Shown here one piece after another: positions 1 to 5,094 of a DNA stretch of 7,444 bases. Source of the DNA: AG-12 sp027319585 (GTDB lineage Bacteria; Chloroflexota; Dormibacteria; Aeolococcales; Bog-877); assembly GCA_027319585.1 (NCBI GenBank), contig DAHVMY010000062.1, positions 1 through 7,444 of the forward strand, read 5' to 3'. The notes under the pieces were generated by a model, which was not told where the DNA came from, searched no databases, and saw nothing but the letters and a program-made list of their open reading frames with translations. The stretch's first letter is position 1. Each line of letters begins with the position of its first letter. The position numbers and the translations under genes were made by a program.

Positions 1-368
1 GCAAATCGGTCCCTGTGCTCGACCACGATCGTCGTTACCGACTCGTCCCGCAGCAGAGCCAGAAACCTTGGCCGTTTACCGTTCAGCGCGGAGCCCACCT
101 CGGTGACCACACGGCTGACCGAGAGGCCCTCGCCTGTCGCCCACGCGGTGACCCGGGCCACTTGCCGGTCGAGGTCGGTGCGCTGGTCCGCCGACGAGAC
201 GCGGGCGTAGACGGCAACGATGCCAGTGGCGACGGCTGAGCCTGCAGCGTCCACCAGGATCAGGCCCCCGACCCGGTGCGCCGGCACCGGCAGCTTGCCA
301 TCCCGGAACCAACGGTATGCGGTCACCGGGTGAATCCCCTGCCCCCTCGCCCACTCCTCAAAGTTCAT
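1..368 (-). CDS. tnpA: IS607-family transposase TnpA (serine recombinase), C-terminal part beyond window
   Basis: Cuts and rejoins DNA for transposition through a phosphoserine intermediate. The frame runs open off the left edge; 122 complete residues are visible. Residues 1-40 form a MerR-like helix-turn-helix of the IS607 type (starts MNFEEWARGQGIHPVTAYRW, then FRDGKLPVPAHRVGGLILV). Residues 52-71 carry the resolvase catalytic motif VYARVSSADQRTDLDRQ; by alignment with gamma-delta resolvase Ser10, the nucleophile is Ser58, with Arg56 and Gln62 nearby. Residues 89-105 (TEVGSALNGKRPRFLAL) and 115-121 (VVEHRDRF) are typical of this family and hold the downstream active-site arginines. The ATG at 366-368 is the only usable start because an in-frame TGA lies three codons upstream. 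GGAG sits directly against the ATG, so translation is probably from a nearly leaderless message. Family partners usually include tnpB (a TnpB nuclease) just downstream, which would lie left of this window. Confidence 0.93.
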   Translation of the reverse strand, partial: MNFEEWARGQGIHPVTAYRWFRDGKLPVPAHRVGGLILVDAAGSAVATGIVAVYARVSSADQRTDLDRQVARVTAWATGEGLSVSRVVTEVGSALNGKRPRFLALLRDESVTTIVVEHRDRF

Positions 369-376
369 CTCCGCTC

Positions 377-408
377 ACTATAGCTCAGCGTACGAGCAAC
401 TGTTCGTA
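377..408 (-). promoter_or_regulatory. tnpA promoter -10 box with overlapping SOS-box-like palindrome
   Basis: On the minus strand TATAGT (382-377) is a good -10 box and would start transcription about 2 bases before the tnpA ATG. The -35 to spacer region is covered by an imperfect palindrome at 391-408, TACGAgCAacTGtTCGTA on the plus strand, with 14 of 18 positions symmetric. Its core CGAGCAACTGTTCG resembles the LexA box of Gram-positive bacteria and actinobacteria (CGAACRNRYGTTCG) at 12 of 14 positions. It could instead be a TnpA binding site at the element end. The position is right for a repressor operator; the identity of the binding protein is inference. Confidence 0.5.
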
Positions 409-1418
409 ACCCCTCTTCCCACCGCCGCCGCGACCCGGGTCACGTCATCGACCAGGGCCGTGAACGCTGCTGGGTCCAGGGACTGCGCGCCGTCGGAGAG
501 CGCCTCCGCCGGCCGGGGGTGCACCTCCACCAGGAGCCCGTCGGCGCCGGCGGCGACGGCAGCTCGCGCGATGGCGGAGACGTAATCCGCGCGGCCGGCG
601 GCATGGCTGGGGTCCACCACCACCGGCAGCGAGGTCAGCCGCTTCAGAACCGGCACCGCGGTGATGTCAAGGGTGAAGCGAACAGTCGGCTCGAAGCTCC
701 GGATCCCCCGCTCGCAGAGGGCAACCTGCTGATTGCCCCCCGCCAGGATGTACTCGGCCGCCTGCAGCCACTCGTCAATCGTGGCCGCCAGCCCACGCTT
801 GAGCAGAACCGGGCGATCGACGGCGCCACAGGCCTGCAGCAGGCGGTAGTTCTGCATGTTGCGCGCACCCACCTGAAGCACGTCGGCGTAGCCGGCGACC
901 AGCTCCACATCCTCACTCGCGAGCACCTCGGTGATCACCGCCAGGTCATGGCGGTCGGCCGCCGAGCGGAGCATGCGCAGCCCCTCCTCGCCCAGCCCTT
1001 GAAACGAGTAGGGCGAGGTCCTGGGCTTGAAGGCGCCGCCCCGCAGCACCTTGACCCCCAGAGCGGCCACCAGCTCGGCCGCCTCCTCAAGCTGCTCCCG
1101 CCCCTCGACGGCGCAGGGCCCGGCCATCAGGAGCACCCCCTCACCACCCAGCACCGCGCCGTTGGCAAGGACGATGGTCCGGTCCAGGGGATGGAAGTCA
1201 CGGCTGGCCAGCGGGTAGTCGTGCAGCACCCTCACCACCCGCTCTACCCCCTCCAACGCCCCCAGGCTGTCGAGGTCGGTGTCGGTCTCGTGCCCCACCA
1301 CCCCCACGATCGTCCGCTCCCGCCCGTGCGAGACGTGGGGGGTGAAGCCCAGCTGGCGGATCCGGTGGACCACGGCCCGGACCTGGGTCTGGCTGGCGTG
1401 CGCCTCCATCACGATCAC
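378..1418 (-). CDS. aroF: 3-deoxy-7-phosphoheptulonate (DAHP) synthase with N-terminal regulatory domain
   Basis: Condenses phosphoenolpyruvate and erythrose 4-phosphate to DAHP, the first step of the shikimate pathway, in the cytosol. It has 346 residues (Thermotoga maritima enzyme, 338). Residues 1-70 resemble the ferredoxin/ACT-like allosteric domain of that enzyme (MIVMEAHASQTQVRAVVHRI). The catalytic barrel follows, with AGPCAVEG (99-106), FKPRTSPYSFQG (130-141), VGARNMQNY (183-191), LLKRGLAAT (205-213), DPSHAAGR (269-276) and EVHPRPAEALSDG (298-310). The four metal ligands known in T. maritima (Cys102, His272, Glu298, Asp309) occur at identical numbers. The GTG start overlaps the aroH stop as GTGA, implying coupled translation; an ATG lies at codon 4. 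Feedback inhibition by an aromatic amino acid through the N-terminal domain is likely. The last ~11 residues (GVTNSCSYAEL) look encoded by the adjoining IS607 element. They lie beyond all catalytic motifs, so the enzyme should still work. Confidence 0.97.
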   Translation of the reverse strand: MIVMEAHASQTQVRAVVHRIRQLGFTPHVSHGRERTIVGVVGHETDTDLDSLGALEGVERVVRVLHDYPLASRDFHPLDRTIVLANGAVLGGEGVLLMAGPCAVEGREQLEEAAELVAALGVKVLRGGAFKPRTSPYSFQGLGEEGLRMLRSAADRHDLAVITEVLASEDVELVAGYADVLQVGARNMQNYRLLQACGAVDRPVLLKRGLAATIDEWLQAAEYILAGGNQQVALCERGIRSFEPTVRFTLDITAVPVLKRLTSLPVVVDPSHAAGRADYVSAIARAAVAAGADGLLVEVHPRPAEALSDGAQSLDPAAFTALVDDVTRVAAAVGRGVTNSCSYAEL

Positions 1419-1837
1419 AACTGTTCTCCGGTGGTGAGGTCGGGTCGCAGCGAGGCCGCCTGGCCCAGGTAGGCGTGCCGGATCTGGCCCTGCGTGAGCT
1501 TCGAATTCACCAGCATCAGAGCTCGCAGGCAGCGCCTCACCCGGGTGTCCCCGCCGTGCTCTCGGACCATCAACAGGGGCACTTCCGAGTAGCCGAGTGA
1601 CCGGGCGGCGGCGGCGGGATTGACCGGTCCCAGGTCGTCCTGAAGGGTGAAGATCAACGCCGCGACGTCGTCGGGCGCGACCCCGTTGGGTGCGGTCATC
1701 GCTTCCAGCAGGTCAGCGACCGCACTCCTGACGCTCGTTCGGTCGGCATCCGGGGCCACGGTCACCGCCCCTCGGACCCCCCGGCAGGCGCTCTCGCCAG
1801 CCGCCTCCACGCCCACCCCTGAAGAACCTTGCCGCAT
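1415..1837 (-). CDS. aroH: Chorismate mutase, AroH (Bacillus subtilis) type
   Basis: Rearranges chorismate to prephenate, the commitment to phenylalanine and tyrosine. It is 140 residues long; the B. subtilis trimeric enzyme has 127. The family signature starts at RGVRGAVTV, matching RGIRGATTV with active-site Arg7. It continues with NPAAAARSLGYSEVPLLMVRE (Arg63 and Glu78 equivalents), RRCLRALM (Arg90 equivalent) and QIRHAYLGQAASLRPDL (Tyr108 and Arg116 equivalents). B. subtilis Cys75 is replaced by Met. I chose the ATG at 1835-1837 because AGAGGAGG ends 7 bases before it. The frame stays open upstream to 2098, but that stretch has no family similarity and holds the leader RNA. The stop overlaps the aroF start by 4 bases. 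Unlike fused AroQ-type mutases, this is a stand-alone domain. Confidence 0.95.
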   Translation of the reverse strand: MRQGSSGVGVEAAGESACRGVRGAVTVAPDADRTSVRSAVADLLEAMTAPNGVAPDDVAALIFTLQDDLGPVNPAAAARSLGYSEVPLLMVREHGGDTRVRRCLRALMLVNSKLTQGQIRHAYLGQAASLRPDLTTGEQL

Positions 1838-1842
1838 CCACA

Positions 1843-1919
1843 CACCTCCTCTGACAATTGCTGGGAGGTGGAGCGGAGGCTGAGCCCGACGAAGGCGCGG
1901 ATTCCGCTCCACGCCTCCC
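1843..1919 (-). promoter_or_regulatory. aroH ribosome binding site with candidate SD-masking switch
   Basis: The aroH Shine-Dalgarno sequence is AGAGGAGG at 1852-1845. Just upstream, CACCTCC (1870-1864) is a perfect complement of GGAGGTG (1849-1843), so a 7-bp stem with a 14-base loop could hide the site. The same CACCTCC is also the end of the 3' arm of a much longer stem: 1919-1903 (GGGAGGCGTGGAGCGGA) with 1877-1863 (TCCGCTCCACCTCCC), 15 pairs with a 2-base bulge. The two folds exclude each other, so the long stem would leave the SD free. The pairings are read directly from the sequence; that they act as a switch is inference. Confidence 0.45.
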
Positions 1920-1941
1920 GCTCCGGGCTCGCCCGGGTGGA

Positions 1942-2043
1942 CTACCCGGGATGCGAACCCACGCAGGGCGTGGCGTGTCGATACGCATAAAATCGCACGC
2001 CCTGCCTGCGCGGGTCCATCGAGCCCAGATTCCAACCGTGCAT
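1942..2043 (-). CDS. Candidate 33-aa aromatic leader peptide with Phe-Tyr-Ala-Tyr run
   Basis: This is a short ORF between trpG and aroH. It starts with ATG at 2043-2041 (MHGWNLGSMD), passes RQGVRFYAYRHATP and ends at TAG 1944-1942. Codons 18-21 are TTT TAT GCG TAT, placing three aromatic codons within four positions, all with T in the third position in a GC-rich context where TTC and TAC are usual. A second in-frame ATG (2020-2018) could also start it. Neither has a convincing Shine-Dalgarno; the first lies about 10 bases after a weak -10 box and might be translated from a nearly leaderless message. By analogy with pheA-type attenuator peptides, it would sense Phe/Tyr supply for aroH-aroF. 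There is no homology evidence; support is position, codon content and the surrounding stems. Confidence 0.45.
   Translation of the reverse strand: MHGWNLGSMDPRRQGVRFYAYRHATPCVGSHPG
1963..2005 (-). promoter_or_regulatory. Leader RNA stem framing the Phe/Tyr codons, with competing pairings
   Basis: GCAGGGCGTG (2005-1996) pairs perfectly over 10 bases with CACGCCCTGC (1972-1963) and places TTT TAT GCG TAT in its loop. A shorter alternative pairs GGCGTG-CGAT (2001-1992) with ATCGACACGCC (1983-1973). The 3' arm can instead fold on itself (CCACGC-CCT-GCGTGG) or pair through CCACGCC (1973-1967) with GGCGTGG (1915-1909), which is part of the long stem before aroH. Another perfect 7-bp stem, CCCGGGT/ACCCGGG (1950-1944 with 1938-1932), spans the leader stop codon. 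Such overlapping pairings are the hallmark of attenuators. No T-run follows any stem, so control would be on translation or through Rho rather than intrinsic termination. The switching direction cannot be decided by eye. Confidence 0.45.
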
Positions 2044-2053
2044 CTTGCCCGTA

Positions 2054-2082
2054 AGCGTGACGGCTCAGGCGGGCTGAGTCAA
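2054..2082 (-). promoter_or_regulatory. Candidate internal promoter for the aro leader-aroH-aroF
   Basis: TTGACT (2082-2077) followed after 17 bases by CACGCT (2059-2054). The -10 matches the consensus only at A2 and T6, the two most conserved positions. The layout copies the trpL promoter (TTGACT, 18 bases, CACAAT, 12 bases, ATG), here with 10 bases to the leader ATG. It begins 13 bases after the trpG stop. An AT-rich patch at 1981-1993 could be a competing -10 box. Readthrough from trpEG may also feed aroH-aroF. Confidence 0.35.
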
Positions 2083-2094
2083 GCCCCGGACCCC

Positions 2095-2670
2095 TCACGA
2101 CGCCGCTACCACACTCAGGAACATGCGCAGGAGCGCGGGACCATCCGGGGTCAATACCGACTCGGGGTGGAACTGGACGCCAAAGCGCGGCAACCGACGA
2201 TGGGCCAGGCCCATCACCAGCCCATCCTCAGTTTCGGCCACCACCTCCAGCTCATCCGGGAGGGATGACCGCTCCACCACCAGGGAGTGGTAACGACCGA
2301 CCGGGACCGGCGACGGGAGTCCCGAGAAGAGCCCGGTTCCCCGATGCACGACCTGGCTGACCTTGCCGTGCACCGGCACCGGAGCCCTGACGACCATCGC
2401 TCCATAGGCCTCGGCGAGAGCCTGATGGCCCAGGCAGACCCCGAGGATGGGGAGCCCCTCTGGCAGTTCGTGGATCAGCTCGATGAAGCAGCCGGCGTCG
2501 CCCGGTCGGCCCGGACCCGGGGAGAGGATGAGCCCGCTGGGCCGGAGCTGCAGGACCTCGCCTAGGGTGGTGCCCACCGATGGGACCACGGTCACCTCGT
2601 GCCCCTCGGCTCCCACGAACTGCACCAGGTTGTAGACGAAGGAGTCCTGATGGTCGACGACCACGATCAC
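2095..2670 (-). CDS. trpG: Anthranilate synthase glutamine amidotransferase component (TrpG/PabA)
   Basis: Class I glutamine amidotransferase that releases ammonia from glutamine and channels it to TrpE for anthranilate synthesis. At 191 residues it has the usual length. The N-terminus is VVDHQDSFVYNLVQF; the oxyanion-hole loop is LSPGPGRPGDAG (49-60); the nucleophile elbow GVCLGHQAL places Cys79; GVQFHPES (164-171) supplies His168 and Glu170, completing the triad. The conserved RYHSLVVE (126-133) is also typical of TrpG/PabA. The GTG start overlaps the trpE TGA as GTGA, so the two subunits are probably made by coupled translation. Such subunits often also serve PabB in folate synthesis; that cannot be told here. 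Adjacency to a true trpE favours TrpG. Confidence 0.95.
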   Translation of the reverse strand: MIVVVDHQDSFVYNLVQFVGAEGHEVTVVPSVGTTLGEVLQLRPSGLILSPGPGRPGDAGCFIELIHELPEGLPILGVCLGHQALAEAYGAMVVRAPVPVHGKVSQVVHRGTGLFSGLPSPVPVGRYHSLVVERSSLPDELEVVAETEDGLVMGLAHRRLPRFGVQFHPESVLTPDGPALLRMFLSVVAAS

Positions 2671-4163
2671 TGGGTGTGCCTCCCCCCGCTCACGGCCGCC
2701 AGGATGGCCGATGCCTTGGCCTCCGTCTCCCTCAGTTCCGCCGCGGGATCAGAGTCAGCCACGATGCCGGCTCCGGCCTGCACGTGGATCTGGCGGTGGG
2801 CCAGCACCGCAGTCCGGATCGTGATGCAGAAGTCAAGATCTCCGGCGAATGACACATACCCGACCGCGCCTGCGTACGGGCCCCGGGCGGTGGGCTCCTC
2901 GCGGGCGATGATCTCCATGGCGCGCCGCTTCGGGGCGCCAGTCACCGTGCCGGCTGGGAAGGTCGCGAAGAGCGCATCGAGGCAGTGGCTGCCCTCGGCG
3001 AGCTCACCCTCGACGGTGCTCACGATGTGCATGACCCGGGGAAAGTTCTGCACCGACATCAGCTCGGACACGCGCACGGACCCGGGGGTGCAGACCCGGC
3101 CGAGATCGTTTCGGGCCAGGTCCAGCAGCATCGCGTGCTCCGCCCGTTCCTTGGGATCCGCCAGCAGCTCCTCGGCGAGCCGGCGATCCTCCGCTTCGTC
3201 CTCTCCCCGGGGTCTGGTCCCGGCGATGGGGCGGGTCATCGCCTGGCGCCCGAAGACCTTCACCAACGGCTCAGGCGAAGAGCCGGCCAGCTCCAGATCC
3301 GGCAGGCGCAGGAAGAACATGGCCGGCGAGGGATTGGTCCGGCGCAATCGCCGGTAGACCTCCAGCCCTGACTGGAAGGCGGGGACCGAAAGCCGGCGCG
3401 AGAGCACCGCCTGGTAGATGTCGCCCTCCGCGATGTTCTGCTTGATCCTTCCCACGCCGGCCCGGAAGGTGTCGCCGGAGATGTTCGGAGCTGCGGCCAA
3501 CGGCCTGGAGTACCCCTCGTCGGCCGGCTCCGCGGATGGCGCCAGGTGGCTGAAGTCAGCGACCATCTCCTCCAGGGCCGACGCCCCGACCGGGTAGCCG
3601 TCCTCCGGCCGGATGTGGCAGACCAACACCAACCGCCCACCGCGATGGTCGAACACCGCCGCCCGGTCCAGAAGCAGCAGCTGGATCGGAGCGCCGAAGT
3701 TACGACCTCGGCCGGATGGGCACAGGTGGCCATCAATGAGGTTGGCGGCCTCATAGGCGAACATCCCCGCCAGCCCTCCGGTGAGGGTGGGCAGGCCGGG
3801 CACGGGGGGTGCCGCCAGGGCCCGAGCCAGATGCCGCAGCGACGCGGCGGGGCCGCCACCAGGGCTCGACCAGCTTTCAAGGATCGGGAGCAGCCGCCGG
3901 GGGGTGTGAACGACCAGGCCGGAGCGGTCCACCATGATCACTGCTGCGGGGTCCCACCCGATGATGGTGTGGGGTCCCGGGTCCCCCCATATGTCAAGGC
4001 TCTCCAACAGGATGCCCGGCCCCTGGCTGGACAGTTGCTCGAACGCGACCGCGGGCACGGCCGTGTCGATGGGGAGCTCCACCCACATCGGGACCAGCGG
4101 CGACCTCCCCACCTGGCCCGCGATCGCCTCGGGCCCGGGCTTGATCTGCAGGGGTGCTGTCAA
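2667..4163 (-). CDS. trpE: Anthranilate synthase component I
   Basis: Converts chorismate plus ammonia to anthranilate and pyruvate, the first step of tryptophan synthesis. With a TTG start at 4163-4161 it has 498 residues, normal for TrpE. AGGAGGG (4174-4168) sits 4 bases before the TTG. The frame is open to 4280, but that extension would read through the attenuator terminator. The N-terminal domain has LVPMWVELP and the LLES tryptophan-binding motif (52-55), implying feedback inhibition. The catalytic domain shows GDIYQAVLSRRL (247-258), PIAGTRPRG (312-320), HAMLLDLARNDLGRV (343-357), FPAGTVTGAPKRRAMEII (402-419), GAVGYVSFAGDLDFCITIRT (432-451) and AGAGIVADSDP (463-473). PIAGT with alanine, rather than the lysine of PabB (PIKGT), together with LLES and the Trp leader, identifies TrpE. 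trpD, trpC, trpB and trpA do not follow; aroH and aroF take their place. Confidence 0.97.
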   Translation of the reverse strand: MTAPLQIKPGPEAIAGQVGRSPLVPMWVELPIDTAVPAVAFEQLSSQGPGILLESLDIWGDPGPHTIIGWDPAAVIMVDRSGLVVHTPRRLLPILESWSSPGGGPAASLRHLARALAAPPVPGLPTLTGGLAGMFAYEAANLIDGHLCPSGRGRNFGAPIQLLLLDRAAVFDHRGGRLVLVCHIRPEDGYPVGASALEEMVADFSHLAPSAEPADEGYSRPLAAAPNISGDTFRAGVGRIKQNIAEGDIYQAVLSRRLSVPAFQSGLEVYRRLRRTNPSPAMFFLRLPDLELAGSSPEPLVKVFGRQAMTRPIAGTRPRGEDEAEDRRLAEELLADPKERAEHAMLLDLARNDLGRVCTPGSVRVSELMSVQNFPRVMHIVSTVEGELAEGSHCLDALFATFPAGTVTGAPKRRAMEIIAREEPTARGPYAGAVGYVSFAGDLDFCITIRTAVLAHRQIHVQAGAGIVADSDPAAELRETEAKASAILAAVSGGRHTQ

Positions 4164-4174
4164 TTGACCCTCCT
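4161..4174 (-). promoter_or_regulatory. trpE ribosome binding site and TTG start
   Basis: AGGAGGG followed by TCAA and TTG. It lies directly after the T-run of the attenuator. No ATG or GTG lies at a suitable distance, so this site decides the TTG start. The resulting N-terminus begins TAPLQIKPGPEAIAG and joins smoothly to the TrpE family region. Confidence 0.75.
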
Positions 4175-4178
4175 GAAC

Positions 4179-4211
4179 AAAAAAGAACCCCGGGCTGGTG
4201 GGCCCGGGGCT
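4179..4211 (-). terminator. Intrinsic terminator acting as trp attenuator
   Basis: The stem is CCCCGGGC (4209-4202) with GCCCGGGG (4195-4188), extended by one G-U and one A-U pair. The loop is CCACCA, and after TTC comes a run of six T (4184-4179). It stands between the trpL stop (4238) and the trpE start (4163), the classical place for transcription attenuation. Competing pairings are visible. CGGGGTT just after the Trp codons could pair with AA-CCCCG of the 5' arm. TGGTGG-CCC (4276-4268) could pair with GGG-CCACCA (4205-4196, one bulge). An intermediate hairpin (4255-4214) joins GTG-CCG to CGGCAC and CTCTG to CAGAG. Confidence 0.9.
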
Positions 4212-4237
4212 TGGTGCCGTTTCTCTGGGCGGTTGCT

Positions 4238-4303
4238 TCAGAGGCGCGCGGACACAGAACCCCGCTGGGGCCACCACCAACGCGCCACCGTTTCATAACG
4301 CAT
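4238..4303 (-). CDS. trpL: trp operon leader peptide with three tandem Trp codons
   Basis: A 21-residue peptide starting MRYETVARWWWPQRG. Codons 9-11 (4279-4271) are TGG TGG TGG. The stop TGA (4240-4238) lies 27 bases before the terminator stem. When charged tRNA-Trp is scarce, the ribosome should stall on the WWW run and change folding of the downstream RNA so that the terminator does not form. Similar short peptides with WW or WWW precede trpE in Streptomyces and Corynebacterium. GGTGG 2 bases before the ATG is a poor Shine-Dalgarno; the predicted 5' UTR is only about 6 bases, so initiation may be nearly leaderless. Confidence 0.9.
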   Translation of the reverse strand: MRYETVARWWWPQRGSVSARL

Positions 4304-4315
4304 CGCCACCAGAGG

Positions 4316-4345
4316 ATTGTGCTCGTGCCGGCCCGGGCGAGTCAA
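4316..4345 (-). promoter_or_regulatory. trp operon promoter
   Basis: TTGACT (4345-4340), an 18-base spacer, and CACAAT (4321-4316). This matches the vegetative consensus at 5 of 6 and 4 of 6 positions. Transcription would start near 4309, about 6 bases before the trpL ATG. No operator-like palindrome overlaps it, consistent with control mainly by attenuation. Confidence 0.65.
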
Positions 4346-4390
4346 CCTCGGATTCAAAGCTGGCGCCGCCGTTCGCCGCTTCCGGGTGTC

Positions 4391-4433
4391 CAGGGATCGC
4401 ACCTGTCGATCCCTGCTGGCTCGAGGCAGCAGG
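4391..4433. terminator. Two overlapping stem-loops between anti-sigma gene and trp promoter
   Basis: On the plus strand CAGGGATCG (4391-4399) pairs with CGATCCCTG (4407-4415), a perfect 9-bp stem with a 7-base loop. CCTGCTG (4412-4418) pairs with CAGCAGG (4427-4433), a perfect 7-bp stem. The stems share 4412-4415, so they compete. Position downstream of the sigma/anti-sigma operon suggests a terminator lacking a T-run, as is common in high-GC bacteria, but another regulatory role is possible. The rest of 4346-4479 holds nothing else I can recognise. Confidence 0.4.
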
Positions 4434-4479
4434 AGTTGTCGGGCGTCGGCTGATCCCAGTTCGGATCCGGAGCCCCACA

Positions 4480-5094
4480 TCAGGGACTGCTGTCGGGAGC
4501 GGGCGCCCAGAGCAACTCCTGGCGCTGCGGCGTCTCCAGGGCCACCCCCTTGATCCCGCGCACCGTCAGCACGGAGGCCGCCTCCACCGAGGTAGTGCCG
4601 CCGCTGGTGGGGCGCCAGGACCCCGCCTCCTGCCAACCGCCACCGGCAGCCTCCACCCAGATCTGGCAGCGCAACCAGGCCGGGAGCCCCGACACCCTGA
4701 TCACCAGCTGGGTCCCCCACGGTCTGGCTTCGTAGGCCACGGTCCCGCTCGCATGGACCCACCGTGAGATCGGCTGGAACGAGACCGTAGAGCCGGAGCC
4801 GTGGAGGAGCAGGGCGACCGCAGCGATGGCCAGCGCCGCCGCACCTGCCACGCTCCCGCTAGCCACCAGCCGGAATCGCCGGCGGCGCCGGTCAGCGCTG
4901 TCCGGCCGCGGCCAGGACCGCGTGCCGGGTCCGGCCCGGGCCACCATCGGGGCCACGGATTGCAGCTCGGTCAGCTCGCGGCGGCACGCGGCACATCCCC
5001 TGAGGTGGGCCTTGAGCTCCTGCGCTTCGCCGGGAGCCAGGGCCCCCAGTGCGAAGGCCCCTAGATCAGCGCGAAACCGGTCCGGGGAGCTCAC
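4480..5094 (-). CDS. Membrane-anchored zinc-finger anti-sigma factor, RskA-like
   Basis: Predicted to bind and hold inactive the ECF sigma factor encoded just upstream. It has 204 residues. Residues 8-46 form the anti-sigma domain with the zinc motif HLRGCAAC (His30, Cys34, Cys37; HX3CX2C). An arginine-rich stretch (RRRRRFRL, 69-76) precedes a single transmembrane helix at about 77-97 (VASGSVAGAAALAIAAVALLL), so the N-terminus is cytoplasmic. The outer domain (about 115-200) resembles the RskA C-terminal domain: LVIRVSGLPAWLRCQIWVEAAGG followed by a beta-rich stretch. The GTG start overlaps the sigma gene stop as GTGA. Release is probably by regulated proteolysis, as known for RskA-type factors; the signal is unknown. 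Confidence 0.9.
   Translation of the reverse strand: MSSPDRFRADLGAFALGALAPGEAQELKAHLRGCAACRRELTELQSVAPMVARAGPGTRSWPRPDSADRRRRRFRLVASGSVAGAAALAIAAVALLLHGSGSTVSFQPISRWVHASGTVAYEARPWGTQLVIRVSGLPAWLRCQIWVEAAGGGWQEAGSWRPTSGGTTSVEAASVLTVRGIKGVALETPQRQELLWAPAPDSSP

Larger units (their letters stand above)
1..412 (-). mobile_element. Start-proximal end of an IS607-like insertion sequence
   Basis: The tnpA gene reads leftward out of the window. The element boundary must lie between tnpA (368) and the conserved end of aroF (Arg335, about 414). I place it near the run of four G on the minus strand (410-413), because IS607-family recombination is known to use a GG dinucleotide and the family has neither terminal inverted repeats nor target duplications. 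The exact base cannot be fixed without the empty site. The right end and any tnpB are outside the window. Confidence 0.7.

Noticed and set aside
76..354. 92-residue minus-strand ORF
   Set aside because: Out-of-frame shadow of tnpA, whose own frame has the serine recombinase motifs.
519..1472. 317-residue plus-strand ORF opposite aroF
   Set aside because: High-GC antisense shadow; no recognisable domain, while the minus strand encodes a complete DAHP synthase.
1921..1960. tRNA or T-box element (GGTTCGCATCCC, GTGGAGCGGAATCC)
   Set aside because: The T-arm-like stem has only 3-4 pairs and there is no acceptor or anticodon arm; the T-box core GGTGGNACCGCG is not matched.
1838..2098. N-terminal extension of aroH (frame open to 2098)
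   Set aside because: It shows no chorismate mutase similarity, a strong SD sits 7 bases before the internal ATG at 1837, and the stretch is filled with stems and the other-frame leader ORF.
4164..4280. Longer trpE start at 4280
   Set aside because: It would translate through the trpL region and the terminator hairpin with its T-run; the SD plus TTG after the terminator fits better.
3994..4296. 100-residue minus ORF starting inside trpL in another frame
   Set aside because: Overlaps trpL and the attenuator out of frame and has no domain; only the WWW frame makes sense here.
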